Of a stretch of DNA of 64,000 nt, positions 1 through 7,722 are shown piece by piece. Both the position numbers and the translations under genes were made by a program. Where the stretch lies: positions 1,674,001-1,738,000 of the forward strand of contig JADJPU010000001.1 in assembly GCA_016713115.1 (NCBI GenBank), written 5' to 3'. The stretch comes from Cellvibrionales bacterium (GTDB lineage: Bacteria > Pseudomonadota > Gammaproteobacteria > Pseudomonadales > UBA7239). The notes beneath the pieces are model-generated. The model was not told the origin of the DNA. It ran no database searches and worked only from the letters and a program-made list of their open reading frames with translations. How positions within the stretch are numbered: the first letter of the stretch is position 1; each line of letters begins with the position of its first letter.

Positions 1-600
1 TGCAATAGCTGTAAAGCCCAGCAGGTTGCTAATGCTTACCAATTTGTTGAGCGAGCGTTTAACTTTCGCAGGGTCTTGACTGGGGGTGAGACCGGTGACT
101 AATTCTTCTGAACAGGCAGAGGCAAATTCGTGCAATTCATCGGTGCTCAGTTGTACTTCTGTGAAAAAGCCTGCTGGTGATGATTCTTCGTTGTTATCCT
201 GCTCCTCGGGTTCTGCGATGGTTGAAAAGCCTTGTGAGAGTTCGTGCAACCGCGCGACTAATTCTGAATTTTCTGGCGGCGTGTTGCCGGTATTCCGCAT
301 TTGTTGCAACTGCGATTTGAGCCAGTCTATACCTTCCAGTAGAGTGTTAATGGTTGATGCATCTAATGCGGTCCTCCCTTTGCGCACGAGGTCCAAATAA
401 TCTTCGCTGGCATGCGCAACTTTTTCCATGCTGTAAAATTCCATCATCGCGCAGCTACTTTTTATTGTGTGAAAATCGCGAAACAGTTGATGGATATCGG
501 CGTGTGCCTCGGCATTATTGGCCGCAAGTATCTGCTCAAGGTTGTCGAGTTGTTCGGATACTTCTGTAAAGAAGGCTTGCCAGAGGTCGTTGTTTTTCAT
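1..600 (-). CDS. CheA-like HPt protein, N-terminal part (gene continues beyond window edge)
   Basis: An open frame of 200 codons runs from an ATG at 600 off the left edge with no stop. It opens with a histidine phosphotransfer (HPt) domain of the CheA P1 type: residues 40-48 read FRDFHTIKS, so His44 is the predicted phosphorylation site. A second helical segment near the window edge ends LNKLVSISNLLGF. It lines up with the HPt core but has Asn where the His should be, so it looks like a degenerate second HPt. It lies 27 bases downstream of cheB and is probably the last or a late gene of the chemosensory operon. Tandem HPt modules are known in ChpA/PilL-type CheA kinases. Whether a kinase domain follows cannot be seen here. 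Confidence 0.75.
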   Translation of the reverse strand, partial: MKNNDLWQAFFTEVSEQLDNLEQILAANNAEAHADIHQLFRDFHTIKSSCAMMEFYSMEKVAHASEDYLDLVRKGRTALDASTINTLLEGIDWLKSQLQQMRNTGNTPPENSELVARLHELSQGFSTIAEPEEQDNNEESSPAGFFTEVQLSTDELHEFASACSEELVTGLTPSQDPAKVKRSLNKLVSISNLLGFTAIA

Positions 601-627
601 ATCAAATATGTAATGGGCATAGAGGTG

Positions 628-1680
628 TCAGTCCCTACTATTTTGTAAGCATTGTTTTATGAGGTCAGGCATCGCGGTGTACGGCATCTGCCACTCTACT
701 GCGCCAATTTCCATTGCTACGCGTGGCATGCCGTAAACAGCGCAAGTGGCTTGATCCTGCCCGATGGTGGCGGCTCCCGCTTTGCGCATTTCCAGTAGGC
801 CGGCAGCGCCGTCTTCACCCATACCCGTCAGGATAATGCCCAGTGCTTTAGCACCAAGTTGAGCGGCAACAGAACGAAATAATACATCGACAGAGGGGCG
901 ATGACGGTTGACCGGTGGATCTTCTGTAATGCAAACACGCAGTGCGTTGTTTTGCTTAACGAGCTGCATATGCATGCCGCCGGGTGCAATCAACGCGGTA
1001 CCTTTTGTTGCGTTATCACCATCAACAGCTTCGCGCACTTCAATATCGCAAATGCCGTTTAGTCGTTTAGCAAAAAGAGCAGTGAAGTGCTTCGGCATGT
1101 GTTGTGCAATGAGTACACAGGGCGACTCTTTATTCATTTGTCGTAACAAATGTTCTACCACGGTGGTGCCGCCTGTAGAGCTGCCGATAGCAATGACAGA
1201 CGGTGTGCGATGAATTTGTGTCGTGGTAGCGGCAGGTATTTGTGCGGGTGTTTTTCTGGCGGTGTCTGCCGCGTGGCGTGTGGTTGCGCAGGCGGCTGCT
1301 TTGATTGCTTGCGTAATCGTGTTGGTGATTTCTTCTAAATAGGATTCAACGCCAATATTGGGTTTTGAAATAATATCAACGGCACCTAGTGCCAATGCAT
1401 CTAGCGAGGCCTTCGCACCTGGCCCAACATGCGATGAACAAACCACAAATGGTGTTGGTCGGTGTTCACGAATATATTTTAGAAATTCTAAGCCGTGCAT
1501 GCCAGGCATTTCTAAATCAGAAACAATGACATCTGGCCACTGCTTGCTCATTTTTTTGAGAGCGATATCTGCTGTCGCTGCCACACCAATGACGCAGATA
1601 TCTGGGTCTTTTTCCAGCAACATTTTCAACACCGCGCGCACGGTAGCTGAATCATCAACTAGAAACACATTAATGGGCAT
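628..1680 (-). CDS. cheB: CheB, chemoreceptor glutamate methylesterase
   Basis: Response regulator that removes methyl groups from, and deamidates, chemoreceptor glutamates, balancing CheR. Residues 1-120 form the receiver domain with Asp55 in SDLEMPG as phosphoacceptor. A linker of about 40 residues follows, then the CheB_methylest domain. The catalytic serine is in GSSTGG (Ser168) and the histidine in AQHMP (His194). The aspartate is in TGMGEDGAAG. At 350 residues the length is normal. I start at the ATG at 1680, because the longer frame begins with a GTG at 1692 and adds only four residues. It overlaps the 3' end of the upstream CheW-like gene, as expected for translational coupling in this operon. 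Confidence 0.96.
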   Translation of the reverse strand: MPINVFLVDDSATVRAVLKMLLEKDPDICVIGVAATADIALKKMSKQWPDVIVSDLEMPGMHGLEFLKYIREHRPTPFVVCSSHVGPGAKASLDALALGAVDIISKPNIGVESYLEEITNTITQAIKAAACATTRHAADTARKTPAQIPAATTTQIHRTPSVIAIGSSTGGTTVVEHLLRQMNKESPCVLIAQHMPKHFTALFAKRLNGICDIEVREAVDGDNATKGTALIAPGGMHMQLVKQNNALRVCITEDPPVNRHRPSVDVLFRSVAAQLGAKALGIILTGMGEDGAAGLLEMRKAGAATIGQDQATCAVYGMPRVAMEIGAVEWQMPYTAMPDLIKQCLQNSRD

Positions 1681-2179
1681 GGAGTGGTTCACTGCTGTTG
1701 TTTGTTGACGGTTGGGTTGCTTTTTTAACGGTGTTTGGTAGCCATTGCAGTGGGTCTTTTAGGCACATCATCAGGCTATCGTTGAGACTCTTTGCGTACA
1801 ATCGGTCAAAAAAAATATCAATGTTGGGGTTGATGCCACTGGCTTGATACCACTCGTGAGCTCGTGGCTCAACAAAGCCGATTACCTCATCGACTGCAAG
1901 GATGCCGATAGGTTGAAAAGTTGAACTGTTACGCAAGACAAGTGCGCTGTTTGGCGGCCGTAGTTGTTCGTGAGGAAGTTGCAGAACCAGCCGTAAATCA
2001 AGATACGGTAATGCCGTGTCATTCCAATCGGTGCTTTGGCCGTGGTGTGTCAGCGAGTCACCAGAAGGTGAGCAGAGTGTGTGATCAAAGTCTAAAATTT
2101 TTGCCATGCCGCTGACAGGCAGTAGCAACACAAACGGGCCGCAGTGAAATTGCAAGCATTGTTCTTCACTGTGCAGCAT
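1670..2179 (-). CDS. CheW-like coupling domain protein
   Basis: A 169-residue protein placed exactly between cheA and cheB. Its start resembles a CheW domain (LQFHCGPFVLLLPVSGMAKIL), followed by a strand-rich region and a motif-like stretch FQPIGILAVDEVIGFVEP that matches the second half of the CheW fold. The chosen ATG at 2179 overlaps the cheA stop by 14 bases; a longer frame to 2245 would lie wholly inside cheA. CheW proteins bridge receptors and CheA at the receptor array. Sequence similarity is weak, so it may be a divergent CheW or a CheW-derived adaptor. The C-terminal tail of about 20 residues is Asn/Ser/Pro rich and probably disordered. Confidence 0.7.
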   Translation of the reverse strand: MLHSEEQCLQFHCGPFVLLLPVSGMAKILDFDHTLCSPSGDSLTHHGQSTDWNDTALPYLDLRLVLQLPHEQLRPPNSALVLRNSSTFQPIGILAVDEVIGFVEPRAHEWYQASGINPNIDIFFDRLYAKSLNDSLMMCLKDPLQWLPNTVKKATQPSTNNSSEPLHAH

Positions 2180-2774
2180 ACAGAGGCTCCACATGGTGTT
2201 GAGTGAGGCGAAATAACCCTTCACAGTCCAAGATGATAATGGCATTGCCGTTTCCGAGTAAGGAAATGCCGCTGATGCCTGGAATGTTCAGAATATCCTG
2301 ATGGACATTGCGCAGAAAAAGATCCTGTTTGCCATCAATACTATCAACGAGCAGCGCGATGTATTGCTTTTCATGCTGCAATACTACAAGCAACATTTTT
2401 TTATGCGTTTCAGGTGGCTCGATGTTGAGTTGCAGCAAGGTCTTTAGTGCATAAACAGGCAGCAAATTGCCGCGTAAGTTTAGTTGTAAAAAACCAGCAG
2501 CTGTTTCTATCTGGTCTGGTGTGACCTCGATGATTTCAACGACTTGTCGCAGTGGGATAGCAAAACGCTGGGATTCAGCCTGTATAACTAAGGTGTTTTG
2601 AATGGCGACTGTGATGGGTATGCGCATCGTAAAGCATGTACCAGAACCGAGTGTGCTTTTAATCGTGATTGAGCCTCCGATGCGCAATAAATTGTCGCGC
2701 ACGACATCGAGCCCAGTGGTTCGGTTTGGTATGTCTGCGCTGAAGCCATGTGAAAAAGAAAGTTGAGCCAGAAT
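2166..2774 (-). CDS. cheA: CheA C-terminal segment (end of kinase domain plus CheW-like P5), separated by a frameshift
   Basis: This frame continues the CheA protein broken near 2771-2776. It reads LAQLSFSHGFSADIPNRTTG, then LDVVRDNLLRIGGSITIKS and GSGTCFTMRIP, which is the end of the HATPase domain. The P5 CheW-like regulatory domain follows (QRFAIPLRQVVEIIEV ... GISGISLLGNGNAIIILD). The G2 glycine box, usually SGRGVGLD, reads PNRTTGLD here. No independent start is needed: one extra base in GAATTC at 2771-2776 joins it to the upstream segment (2588-3943). The rejoined gene would be about 593 codons, normal for a CheA without a P2 domain. The stop overlaps the start of the next CheW-like gene. 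Confidence 0.85.
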   Translation of the reverse strand: MLAQLSFSHGFSADIPNRTTGLDVVRDNLLRIGGSITIKSTLGSGTCFTMRIPITVAIQNTLVIQAESQRFAIPLRQVVEIIEVTPDQIETAAGFLQLNLRGNLLPVYALKTLLQLNIEPPETHKKMLLVVLQHEKQYIALLVDSIDGKQDLFLRNVHQDILNIPGISGISLLGNGNAIIILDCEGLFRLTQHHVEPLYAAQ

Positions 2775-3943
2775 TCGTTTGAGTGATCTTGCGAGGAGAT
2801 GGCTTCATCGGTAGCGCTGGTTAATCCTTTGCTGATGGCTTTTTCACGAATGCTATTGTGGTCAATGCCGCGACCATCGTCTTGGATATCTATCTGAATC
2901 GTGTCCCCGTTTTTTTTTGCGGAAATATGAATTTTCCCGGTCTCGGGTTTGTTTTTGGCTTTGCGTTCATCGGCGGATTCCAGTCCGTGAACAACGGCAT
3001 TGTGCAGTAGATGAATGATTGGCTCTGCAATGATATCAACCATGCTCTTGTCGATAGCTATATCGCCACCATCAGAGAAGAGTTGCACTGTTTTCTGGTA
3101 GGTGGAAGCCTTTTGCCGAACAATGCGCGGCAGGCGCGTAAAAATGGTGGAGAGTGGTATCGCTCGCAGCGACAGCATGTTGGTCTGCAAGTTGTCGCTT
3201 ATCGTTTTTATATTGGCGTCTATTTGTTGTAGCGTTTTCTGGTGATCAGAAAAGCTGTTGAGAAGAGTTTCAAAGTGTGAAGTAACAAAATTCGTGTTTG
3301 CTATGGTCTCATTTTTTAATAACTGTTGAACGGCATAGATTGCATTGTCTATGTTGGATTTCCTCGTTGCACTGTCAATGCTGTGTTCGGTCAAAATAAG
3401 CTGTGTTATTTGGGTTACTAACGCATCAAGGCTGCTGCTGCTGATTCGAAGTGTGTCTATTGCCAAAGCTTCTTTTTGTTCTGCAATATTGGATTTTTCT
3501 GCATATTCAACTTTTTCAGTTGGCGTGCGTTCAGTGGTAGAAGATTCTTCTTTTTGGCGAAAGGGGGCCAGTTTCTTGTGCAGTGCTTCATTGCTGGTGC
3601 GAGGATACTGCCCGGGCGCGGCTTCGGCCATTTGTTTTTTAATCCAGTCCACAGACTCTAGTAGTGCGTCAAGAATCTCTTGGCTTGGATGTGTTTTGGA
3701 TTTGCGTAAACCATGTAGGATATCTTCGCAGGCATTGGCAATTTCCATGGGTTCCTTGAAATCAACCATGGATAAATTGCTTTTTAAGGTATGGAATTCA
3801 CGAAATAGCGCGTCGACGGCGTGGCTGTCACCGGCGTTGCGATTTTGAGAGGCGGCTTTGGTCACCATCGCTTCTAAGGTATCCAATTTTTCACCCACTT
3901 CAGCGGTGAAAACCGGCCACAGTTGTTCTAGCATGCTGCTCAT
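2588..3943 (-). CDS. cheA: CheA histidine kinase, N-terminal segment (HPt, dimerisation, start of ATPase); frameshifted
   Basis: CheA autophosphorylates on an HPt histidine and passes the phosphate to CheY-type and CheB receivers. Residues 46-54 read LFREFHTLK with His51 as phosphorylation site. Residues 160-280 resemble the P3 dimerisation helices. The HATPase N box is LLHNAVVHGLES and the G1 box is DDGRGID. Homology stops at about 2772 (NEFW...), where the frame changes. The residues after that are out-of-frame translation, and the true continuation lies in 2166-2774. An extra A in GAATTC restores NEILAQLSFSHGF, typical of CheA. No P2 domain is visible. It follows a stand-alone receiver gene with a 22-base gap. 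Confidence 0.92.
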   Translation of the reverse strand: MSSMLEQLWPVFTAEVGEKLDTLEAMVTKAASQNRNAGDSHAVDALFREFHTLKSNLSMVDFKEPMEIANACEDILHGLRKSKTHPSQEILDALLESVDWIKKQMAEAAPGQYPRTSNEALHKKLAPFRQKEESSTTERTPTEKVEYAEKSNIAEQKEALAIDTLRISSSSLDALVTQITQLILTEHSIDSATRKSNIDNAIYAVQQLLKNETIANTNFVTSHFETLLNSFSDHQKTLQQIDANIKTISDNLQTNMLSLRAIPLSTIFTRLPRIVRQKASTYQKTVQLFSDGGDIAIDKSMVDIIAEPIIHLLHNAVVHGLESADERKAKNKPETGKIHISAKKNGDTIQIDIQDDGRGIDHNSIREKAISKGLTSATDEAISSQDHSNEFWLNFLFHMASAQTYQTEPLGSMSCATIYCASEAQSRLKAHSVLVHALRCAYPSQSPFKTP

Positions 3944-3965
3944 AATGCCAATGCGTATTTAATGA

Positions 3966-4391
3966 TTAGAGACATTTGTGTATTGCATCAAGCAGTTCAC
4001 GGCTTTTCTTTTCTTCAAAATCCAAACTGAGCACACCGGATGGTTTGGGGATGATGTCTGCTGCACCCAGCGCCAATGCTTCACGCGCTTCGTGAGAATC
4101 GAGTCTAGCTACCGAGGAAATAATAATGATTTTTGCGCTGGTTACTAATCGGGAGCGGCGTAAAAACTCAATGCCATCCATGTTGGGCATTTCGATGTCT
4201 AGTAAAACAATATCAGGAGACAATTCAGAGACTTTTTCCAATGCGACTACCCCGTCTTCTGCCTCGCCGACAATGTTGAGAGCAGGGTCATTTTCTACAA
4301 TATTTCGAATGATTCGCCGCATTAAAAAAGAATCATCCACAATCAATACTTTAAATGTATTGTCTGGTATTGCGGTGGCGGTATCGTTCAT
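3966..4391 (-). CDS. Stand-alone response regulator receiver (CheB-receiver type)
   Basis: A 141-residue single-domain protein. A short N-terminal extension precedes FKVLIVDDSFLMRR; the acidic pair is Asp19/Asp20 and the phosphoacceptor Asp65 lies in LLDIEMPNMDG. The conserved Ser is in IISSVA and the Lys in PKPSG. The wording (ALALGAADIIPKP) is closer to the receiver half of CheB than to motor-binding CheY, but no methylesterase domain follows. It sits between the triple-CheW gene and cheA, so it is a likely phosphoryl target or phosphate sink of this CheA. No output domain is present. Confidence 0.9.
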   Translation of the reverse strand: MNDTATAIPDNTFKVLIVDDSFLMRRIIRNIVENDPALNIVGEAEDGVVALEKVSELSPDIVLLDIEMPNMDGIEFLRRSRLVTSAKIIIISSVARLDSHEAREALALGAADIIPKPSGVLSLDFEEKKSRELLDAIHKCL

Positions 4392-4424
4392 GGTGCGTTC
4401 TCCGGAAATGCTCGGTGTTCGTGG

Positions 4425-5801
4425 TTAAGCTTGTGTCGACCGCTGCAGACTGAACAAATTAGGGTTGAGTAGTGGAATGAGCTCTTCCGCAATACGCGCA
4501 ATGCCACTGAGAGGGCGGGAATCAGTTGTTGATTCGCTGTGAATGCTGGAGAGAGGTATTTGTACGATGTACTGTGCTGCTTCCACGCAGATGGCCCAGT
4601 CTTGCGCGTCATCACCAACGATAATGTATTCGTTGTAAGTATGAGACTGTTTTATTTTCAGAATTTTCTCTATGGCGAGTACTGGAATAATTTTCCCTTC
4701 GATGTTGATTGCGCCACAAATATTGTCGGTTTTATCATCTAGGTGATTCATAGGGAAAAAAGGAACAATGCGCTTTACATTTTTTAATGGGATGATAAAG
4801 GGCTTTTCGCTAAGTGTGATTTTTAGAAAGCTGTTGGTTTCTTCCTTTTCCATCGTGGTATTAGAAGTATTTTTTTCTACATAAGGGGCTAGGAAATCTA
4901 TCATGCTTGCATCAATAATTTGTTGCGGGCTTAATAGCAGGGTGGTTGTCTCTTCATGGATAAACATGCCAGAAATCTTTTGGTTGGCATCAATAATTGG
5001 CTGAAAGTTGGCAAAGGGAAATTTTTGTACGCCAAGTAACTGATTGACCAACACGCTGTACAGTATGCCTTCGCGTTCAATCACAATTAGCCATGCCTGC
5101 TCTGTGGCGCTGATTTCTGTGGTGAGCAAGTCTGCAAGGGCAATGACAGGGATGGTTTGCTCTCGCAGCAAGAAAAAGCCGAGCAGGCCAATGGGGGCAT
5201 CGGGGATGGTGGTATAGCCACCGGCTTCTAAAATCTCAACAACACTTTGTAGTTCAAACGCGTATTGATCCTTGCCAATGCTGACAGTGAGACAGGCGAT
5301 AGTAGAGCGATCTTCTGTAAGGTTGTTGTCAGCTATTTTCCCCAAAATGCCCGCTGTGCCTTCGTGCAGTGGGCTGGTCTGTATGAGTTCTCCAATTCGT
5401 TGTGGATCGAGAATATAAACGCTGTTATTTGCGTGCTGCACCATGCCGGCCAATAAATTTATGTCGATGGGAGGAGCTTCCATCAGTAATGACGGGCTGG
5501 TTAAGTGTGTGCGCTCAATAATGCGCTCGGCTTGTAATGCGCACAAAGCCCGTCCTGTATCAATCAGTATCAGTTCGGTGCGCCCTGTGTGTGTGGTATT
5601 ACTCAGTGTGGCAAGATTGACTTGAATAGCGATGGTGCCATCAACATTGACCAAGCCATCGATGCTAGCGGGAACAAAGGGGATGGGCGTGACGGGCAGT
5701 GTGGGAATTATTTTGCGCACACAGACAGCAGGCAGTGCAAAACAGTGTTTGCCACTGGTAATGACTAGGTGCTGTGTTGCTGTGATTTCATTGTTTTTCA
5801 T
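4425..5801 (-). CDS. Protein with three tandem CheW domains
   Basis: A 458-residue protein made of three consecutive CheW-like domains of about 140 residues. The first begins QHLVITSGKHCFALPAVCVR and contains IDGLVNVDGTIAIQVNL. The second begins IACLTVSIGKDQYAFELQSV and contains LLGFFLLREQTIPVIAL. The third begins SFLKITLSEKPFIIPLKNV and contains ICGAINIEGKIIPVLAI. CheW normally has one such domain and couples CheA to receptors; a triple version could bridge several array units. The ATG at 5801 overlaps the end of cheR by 14 bases, and a GTG nine bases upstream is the alternative. No other domain is seen. Confidence 0.88.
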   Translation of the reverse strand: MKNNEITATQHLVITSGKHCFALPAVCVRKIIPTLPVTPIPFVPASIDGLVNVDGTIAIQVNLATLSNTTHTGRTELILIDTGRALCALQAERIIERTHLTSPSLLMEAPPIDINLLAGMVQHANNSVYILDPQRIGELIQTSPLHEGTAGILGKIADNNLTEDRSTIACLTVSIGKDQYAFELQSVVEILEAGGYTTIPDAPIGLLGFFLLREQTIPVIALADLLTTEISATEQAWLIVIEREGILYSVLVNQLLGVQKFPFANFQPIIDANQKISGMFIHEETTTLLLSPQQIIDASMIDFLAPYVEKNTSNTTMEKEETNSFLKITLSEKPFIIPLKNVKRIVPFFPMNHLDDKTDNICGAINIEGKIIPVLAIEKILKIKQSHTYNEYIIVGDDAQDWAICVEAAQYIVQIPLSSIHSESTTDSRPLSGIARIAEELIPLLNPNLFSLQRSTQA

Positions 5802-6744
5802 AGATAACACATTTGTTTTGGCGGTTTTCGTGATAGAGGTTCGGGACAGCCATCGTGTCTACCAAACTCAACATCAAGCAGCCGCCGTGTTGCAGGGCTT
5901 GATGCAGTGCACGAACAATAATTTTTTGTGGTTCATGATCCATATAGATCAGTGCATTGCGACAAAAAATAACATCGAACTCGCGCTGCGGCGGCAGTGG
6001 GTTCATCAAATTATGAAGATCAAAGTGCACATGGCGCCGCACGCTGTCTTTGATTTGCCAAGTTTTTCTGTCGCTGTCATCACTGCTGATTAAATCAAAA
6101 AAACGCAGATAAGCGGGAGGAAATTGGCGGAAGGACGAAAGCCCTTCCTGGCGCTGCGTGTAGGTGGCTTCACGCGCGATGCGGATGGCTTGTCGCGAAA
6201 TATCAGTACCTAAAACCTCCAGTTTCCAGTCGGCGGGCAAAGTGATATTGCCTCGCGTTGCTTCGTGCGCAATACCCAAGCGCACTAGGGTGTTAAGGGT
6301 GAGCATGGTCAGCGTATACGCTTCTTCACCCGTGGCGCAGGCGGCAGACCAGAGAGAGATTTTTTTGATACCGCCCTGCTGTTTCTTTCTTTGCACCAGA
6401 GCAGGAATAACCACATCTTCCAATGCATTCAAATGGGCGCGTTCGCGAAAAAAATAGGTTTCGTGATTGGTTAAATCTTCCACCAGAGCAGCCAATTGGC
6501 TTTTGCCGGCATCATTTTCAATGCTGTGTAAAAAAGTAGAGAGGTCTGCTGAGTTTTGAAAAATGCGTTCGAGCTTGCGTTGAATTTGCGGTGAGGCGCG
6601 AAAGCCGGCAAATTGTTTTAGCAGCTGCATGAGCTGCTCGACCATGCGTGTTGAGGCAGACGCTTTGGTGTCTGCTAGTGAACTGTGGCTGAGGTTGGCC
6701 ATGCCCAGTGTCTCGCTGACAATAGGGAAGGCTATTGCAGACAC
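5788..6744 (-). CDS. cheR: CheR, chemoreceptor glutamate methyltransferase
   Basis: SAM-dependent methyltransferase that adds methyl groups to chemoreceptor glutamates. The N-terminal helical CheR domain ends with NHETYFFRE at residues 93-101. The SAM-binding motif is LWSAACATGEEAYTL at 131-145, followed by LGTDISRQAIRIA and FDVIFCRNALIYMD, all hallmarks of the family. It has about 30 extra N-terminal residues before the conserved part, so the real start could be the Met at codon 15 or 34. The first ATG overlaps the upstream cheX stop by 13 bases, consistent with coupling. No TPR tail is present. Confidence 0.95.
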   Translation of the reverse strand: MSAIAFPIVSETLGMANLSHSSLADTKASASTRMVEQLMQLLKQFAGFRASPQIQRKLERIFQNSADLSTFLHSIENDAGKSQLAALVEDLTNHETYFFRERAHLNALEDVVIPALVQRKKQQGGIKKISLWSAACATGEEAYTLTMLTLNTLVRLGIAHEATRGNITLPADWKLEVLGTDISRQAIRIAREATYTQRQEGLSSFRQFPPAYLRFFDLISSDDSDRKTWQIKDSVRRHVHFDLHNLMNPLPPQREFDVIFCRNALIYMDHEPQKIIVRALHQALQHGGCLMLSLVDTMAVPNLYHENRQNKCVIYEKQ

Positions 6745-7178
6745 ACCACCAGCGACGCTTTGTGGCCATTCCAGTGGAAGGGTACGACACCAATGTCGAA
6801 GTTGCGCGGAAAGTAGATATGTTCCGGTCTGCCACTGACAACAACCGGCACGGAAATCATGAAACCCGAGCCCAGAATTTTTCTCGCATTGCCGGACACG
6901 GTATTGGTGATTTCACCGATGACATCGTGGAATAGACTTTCGTCGATTTTGGGTTCGCCCATTGCCAGCAGCACTTGTCCCAACATCTCCTTGGTGGCGG
7001 TCAGGTAGATAGAGCCCTGCTTGTCACCACTGACGCCGATGATGCCGGTGTATTCGCTGGCAGGTGTGCCTGTGGTCTCGGTATGGTAAGACGGCTGAAT
7101 CTCCAAGTTGCCGCCAATATTGGTGGCAAAATAGTGGCGCAGGCTGTCGATAAAAATTTGCAGTTCAGCTTCTTTCAT
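6732..7178 (-). CDS. cheX: CheX-type phosphatase of CheY
   Basis: A 148-residue single-domain protein of the CheC/CheX/FliY phosphatase group. The key motif is GEITNTVSGNARKIL, with Glu89 and Asn92 forming the E-x2-N signature that positions water for dephosphorylation of a receiver aspartate. The pattern SGFMISVPVVVSG that follows is typical of CheX. The ATG at 7178 is chosen because AGGAG lies ten bases upstream; a longer frame begins at a TTG touching the cheY stop. It lies directly between cheY and cheR and is the only visible phosphatase in this cluster, so it probably takes the signal-termination role of CheZ. Confidence 0.9.
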   Translation of the reverse strand: MKEAELQIFIDSLRHYFATNIGGNLEIQPSYHTETTGTPASEYTGIIGVSGDKQGSIYLTATKEMLGQVLLAMGEPKIDESLFHDVIGEITNTVSGNARKILGSGFMISVPVVVSGRPEHIYFPRNFDIGVVPFHWNGHKASLVVCLQ

Positions 7179-7204
7179 GGGCCTGGCTCTCCTATCAGAC
7201 GATG

Positions 7205-7573
7205 TCAACCCTGGGCTTCCTCGATCAACTCTTCCAATGCCGCGTTGATTTGCTCATCGTCGAAGGGTTTGGTCAAAAAACCTTTGGCACCGTTTTTCAT
7301 GGCTTGGATGGTGGTGGCTTTGTCTGACAAGGATGAGATCACCAAGATCAGCACATCGGGCTTGATGGCGACCAAATGTTGCACACATTCCACGCCGTCC
7401 ATTTCAGGCATGGTGAGATCCATGGTCACCAGTTCGGGCATCTCGCGTTTGAACACTTCAACGGCCTCTACGCCGTTGCTAGCGGTGAAGAAATCGGTGA
7501 CTTGATCTAGGGTGATCGACCGCTGGATCTTGCGCTGCATGACCGTGGAATCGTCAACAATCAGCATTTTCAT
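7205..7573 (-). CDS. cheY: CheY-like single-domain response regulator
   Basis: First gene of the chemosensory operon as read on the minus strand. The 122-residue receiver contains Asp7/Asp8, phosphoacceptor Asp52 in VTMDLTMPEMDG, a Ser in VISSLSDKA and the Lys in FLTKPF. No output domain follows. It is the natural diffusible target of the CheA in this operon and the substrate of the neighbouring CheX. Whether it reaches a flagellar motor or controls something else (type IV pili, a second messenger enzyme) cannot be told, because no motor genes are in the window. Confidence 0.93.
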   Translation of the reverse strand: MKMLIVDDSTVMQRKIQRSITLDQVTDFFTASNGVEAVEVFKREMPELVTMDLTMPEMDGVECVQHLVAIKPDVLILVISSLSDKATTIQAMKNGAKGFLTKPFDDEQINAALEELIEEAQG

Positions 7574-7722
7574 GGAGCATCCTCAAGTGGTGTGTGAATG
7601 GGGTCATGGTTTTACAAAAGCGCAGGTCTTGTCAATGATTTTACGATCCGAGACGGCGAGTGTGGTTTGCGGTGGGTTCAGGCGTTATCCTTGCGCCCAT
7701 AAGAAAGTAAAGAGGCTTCAGC

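Noticed and set aside
2700..2780. Programmed ribosomal frameshift in cheA
   Set aside because: There is no slippery heptamer with a downstream stem at the break, and similar breaks in unrelated genes point to sequence error.
7590..7640. TTGACA-like -35 on the minus strand ahead of cheY
   Set aside because: No acceptable -10 hexamer at 16-18 bases; not strong enough to call a promoter.
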